In this document: positions 56,715 through 64,000 of the stretch, one piece after another
Layout: each line of letters begins with the position of its first letter
Position numbering within the stretch: the stretch's first letter is position 1
Notes under the pieces: model-generated
What the model was told of the DNA's origin: nothing
What the model saw: only the letters and a program-made list of their open reading frames with translations
Database searches by the model: none
NCBI RefSeq assembly: GCF_015207605.1
Contig: NZ_JADEWO010000006.1
Coordinates: 62,001 to 126,000 of the forward strand
Reading direction: 5' to 3'
Length of the DNA: 64,000 nucleotides
DNA from: Oculatella sp. LEGE 06141
Lineage (GTDB): Bacteria > Cyanobacteriota > Cyanobacteriia > Elainellales > Elainellaceae
Translations under genes and position numbers: made by a program

Positions 56715-58136
56715 TCATTTGGGGCTATCTGGTTTGAGCCAGGGTAGACGGACTTGTAACCATGCCCCTCCCGTTTCCGGATGATTGCTGGCACTCACTG
56801 AACCGTGATGCGCTTCTACAATTTGACGGACAATGGCTAACCCCAAACCACTGCCTCCACTGCGATGCTTCAGATCGGGCAAGTCTGAACTGTTGGCGAA
56901 TCGTGAGTCTGCACCTTCCGTTTTAATCAGAGATGGGGCATTGATCTGTTGCGGTTCTTCGAAGGCGAAGTTGCGCGCCCGCGACGGGTCAGCACGATAA
57001 AACCGCTCAAATACGTAGGGTAGAGAGCTTTCTGGGAATCCACCGCCTGCATCAATCACCTCCAGGCAAATCTGCTGAGTGGGCGAATTATGACCGGGCT
57101 GGTGTATATCCAGTCTATCGAGATTCTCGATGCTAAGCTGCACTCTGATCTGCTGACGGGGAGGGCTATATTTGATGCTATTGTCTAGCAGGTTCAGCAG
57201 CACCCGGTAAATGCGGGGTTCGTCGATTTCGATCAGCAGTTGTTCGGGACCGCAGTAATCGATTTGCAAATGTTTACTCCGAGCCAGCGGTTCCAGGTTT
57301 AACCATGCCGACTGAATGAGTTCTACCAAATCGGCAACTCGGAGCGGCAACCCATAGGGAAAACTGCGATCGAGCTGGCTCAATTCCAGCAAATCTTGCA
57401 CTAAATTACTCAGGCGAATCGTTTCATTGACCAGCCGATCGATCCACCCCCGTAACGCGGGGTCTATCCGAGATTGCAGCGTTTCAGCGACCAGACGAAT
57501 TGAGGTGAGGGGGGTCTTGAGTTCGTGTGCCACATCCGATGCCCAGCGATCGCGCTGTTGCCTCAGGTTTTCTGCCTCCTGGCAATTTTCCAGAAAGATA
57601 CCAACCTGATGGTCTAGCAGCGGGAAACCGTGCCCGCGCAGGGCGCACCCTGCCTGCTGACAAAGATTAGAGGGATCATCATTGGCTGGTCGAAACGTCC
57701 ATTCGCTTTGCTGTGGCTTTTGGGCATCGCGCGTTTGCTCGATTAACTCATCCAGTTCATAGGAGCGAACCAGTTCCAGCAGCAGTCGGGGTTTGAGAAA
57801 GGAACCCGGGTTGATTTCTAAAAGTTCGCGAGCTTTAGCGTTGCACCAGACCAGTCGATTTTCGTCGTCTACCCGCAGGTAACCCACCGGAGCCGCATAT
57901 AAAACTTTTTGATAATCTTCAACCTGTAACTCCAAACGCTGGCAGATTTGTTGCTGATGCGCCATTGCCAGAGCCAACTGGGAGCTGTAGGAAAATGGCG
58001 TTGTGGCTGAATCAGCTTTAATGTCGTGCAATAACGAACGGAACCTTGCTTTTGAGCGTGTTTGCTGCCACACCAAAAGCGCCAGCCCTACTAGAAACCC
58101 CAGCAAAAAATAAAGAACATCCACAGCTAAATCCAA
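56715..58136 (-). CDS. Sensor histidine kinase, SphS/PhoR-like
   Basis: A 473-residue kinase. One N-terminal membrane segment (VLYFLLGFLVGLALLVW, residues 7-23), a PAS-like domain (about 75-190: LYAAPVGYLRVDDENRLVWCNAKARELL), and a kinase core with H-box DVAHELKTPLTSIRL, N-box LLNLLDNSIKYSPP, DAGGGFP (G1), FERFYRADPSR (F) and GGSGLGLAIV (G2). Layout and partner resemble SphS, the phosphate sensor of cyanobacteria. The first codon is TTG; a GTG four codons on is possible. It follows the response regulator gene by 134 bases. Confidence 0.82.
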   Translation of the reverse strand: MDLAVDVLYFLLGFLVGLALLVWQQTRSKARFRSLLHDIKADSATTPFSYSSQLALAMAHQQQICQRLELQVEDYQKVLYAAPVGYLRVDDENRLVWCNAKARELLEINPGSFLKPRLLLELVRSYELDELIEQTRDAQKPQQSEWTFRPANDDPSNLCQQAGCALRGHGFPLLDHQVGIFLENCQEAENLRQQRDRWASDVAHELKTPLTSIRLVAETLQSRIDPALRGWIDRLVNETIRLSNLVQDLLELSQLDRSFPYGLPLRVADLVELIQSAWLNLEPLARSKHLQIDYCGPEQLLIEIDEPRIYRVLLNLLDNSIKYSPPRQQIRVQLSIENLDRLDIHQPGHNSPTQQICLEVIDAGGGFPESSLPYVFERFYRADPSRARNFAFEEPQQINAPSLIKTEGADSRFANSSDLPDLKHRSGGSGLGLAIVRQIVEAHHGSVSASNHPETGGAWLQVRLPWLKPDSPK

Positions 58137-58270
58137 TTGGTGTAGTAGATGTAAGCCAAAGAAATGCCTTGGCTCACGACTAGCCTACAGTAGTTTTTAG
58201 CGGAATGTCTTCTGCCATGCGAGTAGCGAGAAGCACTTAACTCACTTATTTTTTGGGTGGTCGAATGACT

Positions 58271-59068
58271 CTAGCCGAAGCGGTAGCCAAAACCGCGAAC
58301 GGTCATCAAGTATTCTGGATGGCTCGGATCAAGCTCTAGCTTTTCCCGCAACCAACGAATGTGAACATCTACCGTTTTGCTGTCGCCCATAAAGTCGGGA
58401 CCCCAAACTCGCTCGATTAGCTGTTCGCGCGACCATACACGACGAGGATTGCTGATGAACAACTCCAGGATGCGAAACTCTTTGGGCGAAAGGTTAATTT
58501 CTTCGCCGCGCACCAGCACACGGCACTCTTGAGAATAGAGCGCAATGTCTTGAAACCGTAACACCGACTCAGGCGATCGCGGCTGAGCATGACGATGCCG
58601 ACGGAGTAACGCCCGACACCGGGCAACCAGTTCCCGCATGCCAAAGGGCTTGGTCAAATAATCGTCTGCGCCCACCTCTAAACCAACGACGCGATCGGTT
58701 TCGCTGCCCTTTGCACTCAACATCAAGATTGGAACGCTGTTTCCTTCGTGACGAATGAGACGACAAAGATCCAGTCCATTCACATATGGCAGCATCAAAT
58801 CTAAAATAATCAGATCGAGAGACGCTATTTCAGGATACCCTTTCTCATCCGAGCGACAGGCCAACTCTAAAGCGGTTCGCCCATCTTCAGCCATGATGAC
58901 GTCGTATCCTTCTTCCTCTAAGGCGATCGCAATCATGTCTCGAATCAGTTCTTCGTCTTCAACGACCAGGACTCGACCCAGTTTGACATCCTGTTGGGAT
59001 TTCGTCGCTTCTAAAGTTGTGACCATGTCTGGGGTACCAGTGCTGTCAGTATGGGCTTTTAAGCTCAT
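58271..59068 (-). CDS. OmpR/PhoB-family response regulator, SphR-like
   Basis: A 265-residue regulator. An unusual 30-residue leader precedes the receiver (about 32-150: RVLVVEDEELIRDMIAIALEEEGY; acceptor Asp in LIILDLMLPYVNGLD; Lys in DYLTKPFG). The C-terminal winged-helix DNA-binding domain (about 165-262) has NLSPKEFRILELFISNP and GDSKTVDVHIRWLREKLE, with the end LMTVRGFGYRFG. Together with the kinase this matches SphR, activator of phosphate-scavenging genes; assignment is by resemblance. Cyanobacterial Pho boxes are 8-base repeats in 11-base steps; a similar element occurs at 10366-10394. Confidence 0.82.
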   Translation of the reverse strand: MSLKAHTDSTGTPDMVTTLEATKSQQDVKLGRVLVVEDEELIRDMIAIALEEEGYDVIMAEDGRTALELACRSDEKGYPEIASLDLIILDLMLPYVNGLDLCRLIRHEGNSVPILMLSAKGSETDRVVGLEVGADDYLTKPFGMRELVARCRALLRRHRHAQPRSPESVLRFQDIALYSQECRVLVRGEEINLSPKEFRILELFISNPRRVWSREQLIERVWGPDFMGDSKTVDVHIRWLREKLELDPSHPEYLMTVRGFGYRFG

Positions 59069-59309
59069 AGTATCAAACTGAGGCGCTTTAGCTCCTGCAA
59101 AGTTCAGACTAAAGATAAATATTATTTCTTTAGTCTGTATCCTGCGCTACCAAGACGGTTTGACCCTCCAGCGCCGCTTGTGCAGAAGTAGCGTTTTGTG
59201 CAGAAGTTACAGCAGTTCTCAATCGAGTCAGCTACCGTCTCGCCAGGATGGATGTGGAGTGTAGGGTTTGGTGTGTGGTGAATGCAAATGAATGGCTGTA
59301 AGTGGCTCG

Positions 59310-59639
59310 TTATTGTCCGCAGCAGCGATCGATACCCAGACTGTCTAGCAGCAGATCGCTGACTGCATTCGCTACAGCAAACTCGCTATAGAAGCTTTTG
59401 GAGAAATCAAACGCTTGCATCTCGGTCAAAATGGCAATCACCAGCGACCCAACATCATTCTCGCCTTCCATGCGCTGCCGCACATACACCTGAGATGCCC
59501 GGCGGGCAATTTGCTGGTTCACAGGTTCCGGCAAAAATTCTTGATCAAGCCAGTTTGATAATGCGGCTTCCAACCAGATGCCCTCTTGTTGAGCATCCCG
59601 GCTGGGAGGAAGAGTTACAGGCTGAATCGGCTCAGACAT
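59310..59639 (-). CDS. Conserved cyanobacterial protein of unknown function
   Basis: A 109-residue, acidic, helical protein: EGIWLEAALSNWLDQEFLPEPVNQQIARRASQVYVRQRMEGENDVGSLVIAILTEMQAFDFSKSFYSEFAVANAVSDLLLDSLGI has the look of a conserved domain, split here only for description. No domain name known to me. It ends with a Cys pair (DRCCGQ). ATG at 59639 chosen over the preceding TTG. Upstream of sphR by 241 bases, same strand. Confidence 0.7.
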   Translation of the reverse strand: MSEPIQPVTLPPSRDAQQEGIWLEAALSNWLDQEFLPEPVNQQIARRASQVYVRQRMEGENDVGSLVIAILTEMQAFDFSKSFYSEFAVANAVSDLLLDSLGIDRCCGQ

Positions 59640-59806
59640 CAACGGTTACCCGACTGACACAACGATTAGGCTGGCACGTTACTACTATCGCTAACGTGTA
59701 GTTTAGCCAAGTGTAGGCGATGGCGAGTTATCCAGCATCGTTCGCAGGTGCAAATCTAGCCGCGTTGAGCGCGATCGCCATAGCCCACTCGCCAGATGTG
59801 GCGATA

Positions 59807-60292
59807 CTACTGGGTACGATCCCCATTCCCCTCGTTCATTTCGTATTGCTGTAATGCAGGGTCTTCCAGGGGCAACAGAATGTCCTGGAGGCTAGAGTCG
59901 GCACGAATTTCTAGCAGAGAATCAGAAAAAGTGTACTGCTGTTCCACCAGGGTTTGAGTCTCCCGTTCAAACTGCACTCGACCCTCCGTAAAGAATCGTT
60001 CGGATGCTCTGGGTACATCTAAGCGAGGGGGCGTTGAACGAGCAACTTGATCTGGAACGATAGTCACCTGGGCAACGGCGGTGGAGATGACACCGATCGC
60101 CAGCGGTATGGAAAGTGCGATCGCCCTAATACCAAGCCTTTTCAAAGTCTGTCGTTTTCCCACGCCTCGCACAGTGGCACGCTGAAGGGGCGGCCAGGAC
60201 GAGTTCTGGAGGACGGTGGTGGGGTTGACCCTGGCGCGATCGCCGCCCAATCTCGCCATTTTTAGGACAATACGGTTGTTCAGCATCGCCAT
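59807..60292 (-). CDS. Hypothetical protein with internal signal-like helix
   Basis: A 161-residue protein. A basic N-terminal part (1-54) precedes a hydrophobic segment (IRAIALSIPLAIGVISTAVAQ, about 55-75) that ends like a signal peptidase site (AVAQV). The remaining 85 residues are acidic and probably extracytoplasmic. If the helix is a signal peptide, translation may begin later than the ATG at 60292; no in-frame ATG is close enough. Unknown family. Confidence 0.6.
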   Translation of the reverse strand: MAMLNNRIVLKMARLGGDRARVNPTTVLQNSSWPPLQRATVRGVGKRQTLKRLGIRAIALSIPLAIGVISTAVAQVTIVPDQVARSTPPRLDVPRASERFFTEGRVQFERETQTLVEQQYTFSDSLLEIRADSSLQDILLPLEDPALQQYEMNEGNGDRTQ

Positions 60293-60593
60293 TGCCTCGG
60301 TTCAGTTAGAGGATTGGAAACTGGCAGAACAGAAATGCTGCTTGCCAGACTCCAGATCGGCCTAATTTCATCCTAATGCCTTCTAAATGTCTTCAACTGA
60401 CCCTGTATTTATCGTTCATCATCACTTCCCCTCAATCGTTAACAATTGTCAACTGTTGCCGTTTCTTTAGCCAAACCGTTCTGCCTCACGCATAACGGTT
60501 GTAGCCAGGTTTGTTGATTTTTCAACGCTGGTGCCAGGGGCGATCGCTCGATTGGGTTGTACAATATATCGGTTGTATTCTGCGACACGAGCC
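60293..60593. promoter_or_regulatory. Intergenic region upstream of purB
   Basis: 301 bases between divergent genes. The purB frame is open upstream to 60531, but that part has no family resemblance. A CCTAAT word occurs twice, 12 bases apart, near 60361. Nothing else seen. Confidence 0.35.
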
Positions 60594-61889
60594 TTGATTG
60601 AACGCTATACCCTGTCCGAGATGGGCGATCTCTGGACAGAAACCTACAAATTTAAGACCTGGCTGCAAGTCGAAATTGCCGTCTGCGAAGCACAGGCCGA
60701 ACTGGGTTATATTCCGGCTGACGCTGTTGAAGAAATCAAGGCAAAGGCAAATTTTGACCCCGAACGGATTTTGGCGATCGAGGCAGAAGTTCGCCATGAT
60801 GTTATCGCCTTTTTGACCAACGTTAACGAATATGTGGGCGACGCGGGGCGCTACATTCATCTGGGTTTAACCAGTTCGGATGTGTTGGATACGGCTCTGG
60901 CGCTGCAACTGGTAGCGAGTCTAGATGTCATCGCAGAACAGCTAGAAGCGCTGATCCAGGCTATTCGCTATCAGGCGCAGCAGCACCGCAATACGGTGAT
61001 GATTGGCCGATCGCACGGTATTCATGCAGAACCGATTACCTTTGGGTTTAAGCTAGCCGGGTGGCTGGCAGAAGTGCTGCGCCACCGCGATCGCCTCTGT
61101 CGCTTGCAAGACCAGATCTCGGTTGGCAAAATTTCTGGTGCGGTGGGCACCTACGCCAATATTGAGCCACAGGTAGAAGCACTGGCCTGTCAAAAGCTGG
61201 GCTTGAGTCCTGATGCAGCATCAACCCAGGTGATTTCGCGCGATCGCCACGCCGACTTTGTGCAAACCCTGGCGTTAGTAGCCGCTTCAATTGAACGGTT
61301 TGCCGTTGAGATTCGCAATTTGCAGCGAACCGATGTTTTAGAAGTTGAAGAATTTTTCTCGAAGGGGCAAAAAGGTTCATCAGCGATGCCCCACAAGCGC
61401 AACCCGATTCGCTCGGAACGGTTGACGGGGTTAGCTCGCATCATTCGTGGGCACGCTGTTGCCGCTCTGGAAAACGTGGCTCTGTGGCACGAACGCGATA
61501 TTTCCCACAGTTCTGTAGAGCGGGTGATGCTACCCGATGCCTGTATTCTGACGCACTTCATGCTAGTAGAAATCACAGATTTGGTGAAACATCTGCTGGT
61601 CTATCCCGAAAATATGGAGCGCAACATGAATCGCTATGGGGGCGTTGTTTTCAGTCAGCGAGTGTTACTTGCTCTGGTTGAAAAGGGCATGAGCCGCGAG
61701 GAGGCTTACGCAACGGTTCAATCCTGTGCCCATGCGGCGTGGAACCAACCCGATGGCGATTTTCATGCTCTCATTGCTCAAAATGCTAAGGTGACAGACC
61801 ATCTCTCTGCTGGCGAGATTGAAACCTGCTTTGACCCACAGCAACACTTGAAGCATCTAGATCAGGTCTACGAACGGCTGAATATTTGA
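60594..61889 (+). CDS. purB: Adenylosuccinate lyase
   Basis: Acts twice in purine synthesis: SAICAR to AICAR, and adenylosuccinate to AMP. The TTG at 60594 gives (M)IERYTLSEMGDLWTETYK and a length of 431 residues, the usual start and length of the family; the 21 residues upstream in the open frame have no counterpart. Signature loop GSSAMPHKRNPI carries the catalytic Ser; GRSHGIHAEPITFG and TSSDVLDTALALQ are also intact. Convergent with recA across a HIP1-built terminator. Confidence 0.96.
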   Translation: MIERYTLSEMGDLWTETYKFKTWLQVEIAVCEAQAELGYIPADAVEEIKAKANFDPERILAIEAEVRHDVIAFLTNVNEYVGDAGRYIHLGLTSSDVLDTALALQLVASLDVIAEQLEALIQAIRYQAQQHRNTVMIGRSHGIHAEPITFGFKLAGWLAEVLRHRDRLCRLQDQISVGKISGAVGTYANIEPQVEALACQKLGLSPDAASTQVISRDRHADFVQTLALVAASIERFAVEIRNLQRTDVLEVEEFFSKGQKGSSAMPHKRNPIRSERLTGLARIIRGHAVAALENVALWHERDISHSSVERVMLPDACILTHFMLVEITDLVKHLLVYPENMERNMNRYGGVVFSQRVLLALVEKGMSREEAYATVQSCAHAAWNQPDGDFHALIAQNAKVTDHLSAGEIETCFDPQQHLKHLDQVYERLNI

Positions 61890-61942
61890 CGGTTGCTGTC
61901 TCGATCGCTCTTTGGGATAGGGCATGGATAGGGCACAAATGC

Positions 61943-61978
61943 AAAAAAGCGATCGCTTTTCGAGGCGATCGCTTTTTT
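61943..61978. terminator. Bidirectional terminator built from two HIP1 octamers
   Basis: AAAAAAGCGATCGC (61943-61956) pairs exactly with GCGATCGCTTTTTT (61965-61978), loop of eight bases (TTTTCGAG). Both arms carry a HIP1 octamer, and A- and T-runs flank the stem, so it can stop purB and recA transcripts. Confidence 0.88.
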
Positions 61979-62022
61979 GTTGTCAGAACAGCCAGAACAA
62001 TAGATTCAGAAACCGACGCGGC

Positions 62023-63099
62023 TTAGTCCTCTTCCACGTAAGCCTCTTCCTCTTCTTCAACCTCCACTGGCGTCACTGAGTTAGCAGAAACAACAGCGCC
62101 CATCTCCAGCTTCTCGCGGACTTGTTGCTCTACTTGCTTGGCAACCTCCGGTCTTTCTTCTAGATACTTAACGGCATTGTCGCGCCCCTGGCTAATGTTT
62201 TCGCCGTTGTAGCTGTACCAGGCACCACGACGGGTAACAACTCCTGTTTCTTCGGCCAGATCCATCAAACAGCCGAGCGACGAAATACCGTGACCAAAGA
62301 TGACATCAAATTCAGCAATGCGGAACGGTGGAGCAACTTTGTTTTTGGCAACTTTCACCTTGGCACGAATTCCGAATTCTTCTGTCCCTTTCTTCAAGGT
62401 TTGAATCCGGCGAATGTCCAGGCGAACAGACGCATAAAACTTCAGTGCGTTACCGCCAGTTGTGGTTTCGGGGTTGCCGTACGAGATGCCGATTTTTTGC
62501 CGGAGCTGGTTCAAGAAGATGACGCTACAGCCCGTTTTACCAATGTTTCCAGTGATTTTTCGCAGAGCCTGGCTCATCAAACGCGCCTGCAAGCCAACGT
62601 GAGCATCGCCCATTTCGCCTTCAATTTCGGCTCTGGGCACCAATGCCGCTACCGAGTCAACCACAACAAGGTCGATTGCAGTCGATCGCACCAGTTGATC
62701 GACAATCTCTAGCGCTGCTTCACCCGTATCAGGTTGGGAGATCAGCAGGTTGCCAATATCAACGCCCACTGCCGCCGCATACGTGGGATCAAGCGCGTGT
62801 TCTGCATCCACGAAGGCAGCAATGCCGCCAACTTTTTGCACTTCGGCGATCGCGTGCAGAGCCAAGGTCGTTTTACCAGAGCTTTCGGGGCCGTAAATTT
62901 CAACAACCCGACCTTTAGGTAAGCCGCCACCCAACGCCAGGTCTAACGTCAGCGCGCCGCTGGAAATGGTTTCAACTTTCATGCGGCTGGCATCACCCAG
63001 GCGCATAATGGTGCCTTTGCCAAACGTGCGGTCAATTTGGGTTAGCACCAAATTTAGAGCTTTTTCTTTTTCAGAAGTTTCATTACTGGTTTTAGCCAT
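62023..63099 (-). CDS. recA: Recombinase RecA
   Basis: Strand exchange and DNA repair. 358 residues. Walker [10 protein letters not shown] (about 73-81), Walker [18 protein letters not shown], ssDNA-binding loops [11 protein letters not shown] and [35 protein letters not shown]. The C-terminus is very acidic ([12 protein letters not shown]), as is usual. Monocistronic; in some cyanobacteria recA is not strongly SOS-induced. A weak LexA-like site occurs upstream at 63354. Confidence 0.98.
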   Translation of the reverse strand: MAKTSNETSEKEKALNLVLTQIDRTFGKGTIMRLGDASRMKVETISSGALTLDLALGGGLPKGRVVEIYGPESSGKTTLALHAIAEVQKVGGIAAFVDAEHALDPTYAAAVGVDIGNLLISQPDTGEAALEIVDQLVRSTAIDLVVVDSVAALVPRAEIEGEMGDAHVGLQARLMSQALRKITGNIGKTGCSVIFLNQLRQKIGISYGNPETTTGGNALKFYASVRLDIRRIQTLKKGTEEFGIRAKVKVAKNKVAPPFRIAEFDVIFGHGISSLGCLMDLAEETGVVTRRGAWYSYNGENISQGRDNAVKYLEERPEVAKQVEQQVREKLEMGAVVSANSVTPVEVEEEEEAYVEED

Positions 63100-63451
63100 T
63101 CGCGCCTCAAATCAGGATTTACTGAAGAGTATCAAGATGAATGAAATAAGGTAGAGAAAGGCAGAGTTATCTGCGGGATCGTAACCTGGGATGGTTTACT
63201 GCCTTGAGGGTTGGCAGCGATCGGCATTTACGGGGTGATTGGGAGTTACTAAGAGAGCAGTTTGCATTTAAGCTTACTGACTGATGGAGACAAGTCTAGT
63301 TACTCTATAAACAGTTATCCCCGATCTATTGTAATTTTTTTACACCCGTATTGCATACAAATGTACTAATAATTTAAAGAACCTGCTTCTCGTCAGTCCA
63401 CTTGATTAGTCTAACAACTGCTCCATTTGAACTTACGAGTATTTACAAGCG
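63100..63451. promoter_or_regulatory. recA-xseA divergent intergenic region
   Basis: 352 bases, AT-rich in the right half, with no gene seen. It should hold promoters for recA and xseA. A weak LexA-like palindrome lies at 63354-63367. Confidence 0.45.
63354..63367. promoter_or_regulatory. Weak LexA-box-like site
   Basis: CATACAAATGTACT agrees with 12 of 14 positions of the cyanobacterial LexA pattern RGTAC-N3-D-GTWCB; the first two bases differ. It is 255 bases from recA and 85 from xseA. A chance match is possible. Confidence 0.3.
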
Positions 63452-64000
63452 ATGACTTACGATATTCCCAATCTGCTCTTGCCAGATACGGCACTATCAG
63501 TAGCGGGGTTAACGGCCTACATCCAAGCGCTGTTAGAGCAAGATGACCAACTGCGACAAGTATGGGTCACGGGTGAAGTGTCAAGCGCCAGTCGGTATCG
63601 CAGTGGGCTATTCTTTACCCTGCAAGATCCAGATGTTAAGGCTGCGATCAACTGTGTGGTTTGGAACAGCCAACTGACCAAACTGGCAACGATGCCAACC
63701 CAGGGAGAACAGCTCATTATTTTGGGTCGCATCCATGTTCATCCCCAGCGAGGAAGCTACCAGCTCATTGTGTGGCAGGCGCTTCCCGCTGGTGAAGGAC
63801 TGCGAGCGCTGCGCTATCGCCAGTTACGCAAGCGTCTGGAAACGGAAGGGCTATTTGATGCAGAGCGGAAGCGATCGCTCCCTGCCCATCCTCAAACGAT
63901 TGCTGTCGTTACCTCACCCCAAGCCGCCGCCTGGGGCGACATTAAGCGAACCTTAAAGCGGCGCTATCCGGGGTTGCACGTGTTATTTTCACCCGCGCTG
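63452..64000 (+). CDS. xseA: Exodeoxyribonuclease VII large subunit, 3' end cut off
   Basis: Single-strand-specific nuclease for DNA repair. 183 codons are present; the frame is open to the window edge. N-terminal OB-fold DNA-binding domain: LSVAGLTAYIQALLEQDDQLRQVWVTGEVS ... FFTLQDPDVKAAINCVVW; then the start of the nuclease domain with KRLETEGLFDAERKRSLP and IAVVTSPQAAAWGDI, which are family signatures. Divergent from recA, so two DNA repair genes share one intergenic region. Confidence 0.95.
   Translation, partial: MTYDIPNLLLPDTALSVAGLTAYIQALLEQDDQLRQVWVTGEVSSASRYRSGLFFTLQDPDVKAAINCVVWNSQLTKLATMPTQGEQLIILGRIHVHPQRGSYQLIVWQALPAGEGLRALRYRQLRKRLETEGLFDAERKRSLPAHPQTIAVVTSPQAAAWGDIKRTLKRRYPGLHVLFSPAL

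Overview
The window is cyanobacterial chromosome. The octamer GCGATCGC (HIP1) occurs very often. The gene set includes phycobilisome-type ferredoxin-NADP reductase (petH), phosphoribulokinase (prk), photosystem II PsbK, a phytyl-phosphate kinase-like protein (VTE6 type), a CyaC-type adenylate cyclase, SphS/SphR-like regulators and several cyanobacteria-restricted small proteins. The Hps-like polysaccharide genes favour a filamentous, Leptolyngbya-like lineage, but that is inference. I found no rRNA, tRNA, CRISPR array, prophage or insertion sequence. Most of the window is housekeeping sequence with short intergenic regions and small, independently transcribed units on both strands.

Layout. 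1-10 kb: a GT-C glycosyltransferase (cut by the left edge), an LpxB-related protein, a DUF2470 protein, petH and prk in divergent orientation around a 0.6 kb regulatory region, a TenA protein, VTE6-like kinase, an NmrA-like SDR and a GNAT enzyme. 10-20 kb: a 1185-residue CyaC-type sensor/adenylate cyclase, DUF1825, a class A penicillin-binding protein, tyrS, pyrF and a secreted unknown. 20-25 kb: a minus-strand unit with an HpsL-like polymerase, two glycosyltransferases and a family 4 uracil-DNA glycosylase. 25-37 kb: DUF2157/GDYXXLXY pair, a PPC-domain metalloprotease, sppA, fni, a GH13 protein with altered catalytic-region sequences, an SDR-CIA30 fusion (HCF173-like architecture) whose 3' end overlaps a membrane-anchored globin, then map.

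37-48 kb: a ribbon-helix-helix-like protein, mnmE, DUF2062, miaE, GNAT, a repeat-built lipoprotein, ribD, a GAF-SpoIIE phosphatase, a small membrane protein, argH. 47-54 kb: B12-dependent ribonucleotide reductase nrdJ behind several repeat and hairpin elements, small unknowns, a TPR protein, a GST pair, psbK (45 codons) and malQ. 54-64 kb: rodZ, an rRNA pseudouridine synthase, sphS/sphR, two unknowns, purB, recA and the start of xseA (cut by the right edge).

Themes. Carbon and redox flow (petH, prk, malQ, GH13) and signalling (cyaC, SphSR, SpoIIE phosphatase) dominate. I saw no clear island or novel multi-gene system. The items most worth following are a Pho-box-like triplet repeat ahead of cyaC, the convergent coding overlap of the SDR-CIA30 and globin genes, the unusual GH13 and metalloprotease proteins, the nrdJ leader, and helically phased octamers between petH and prk.
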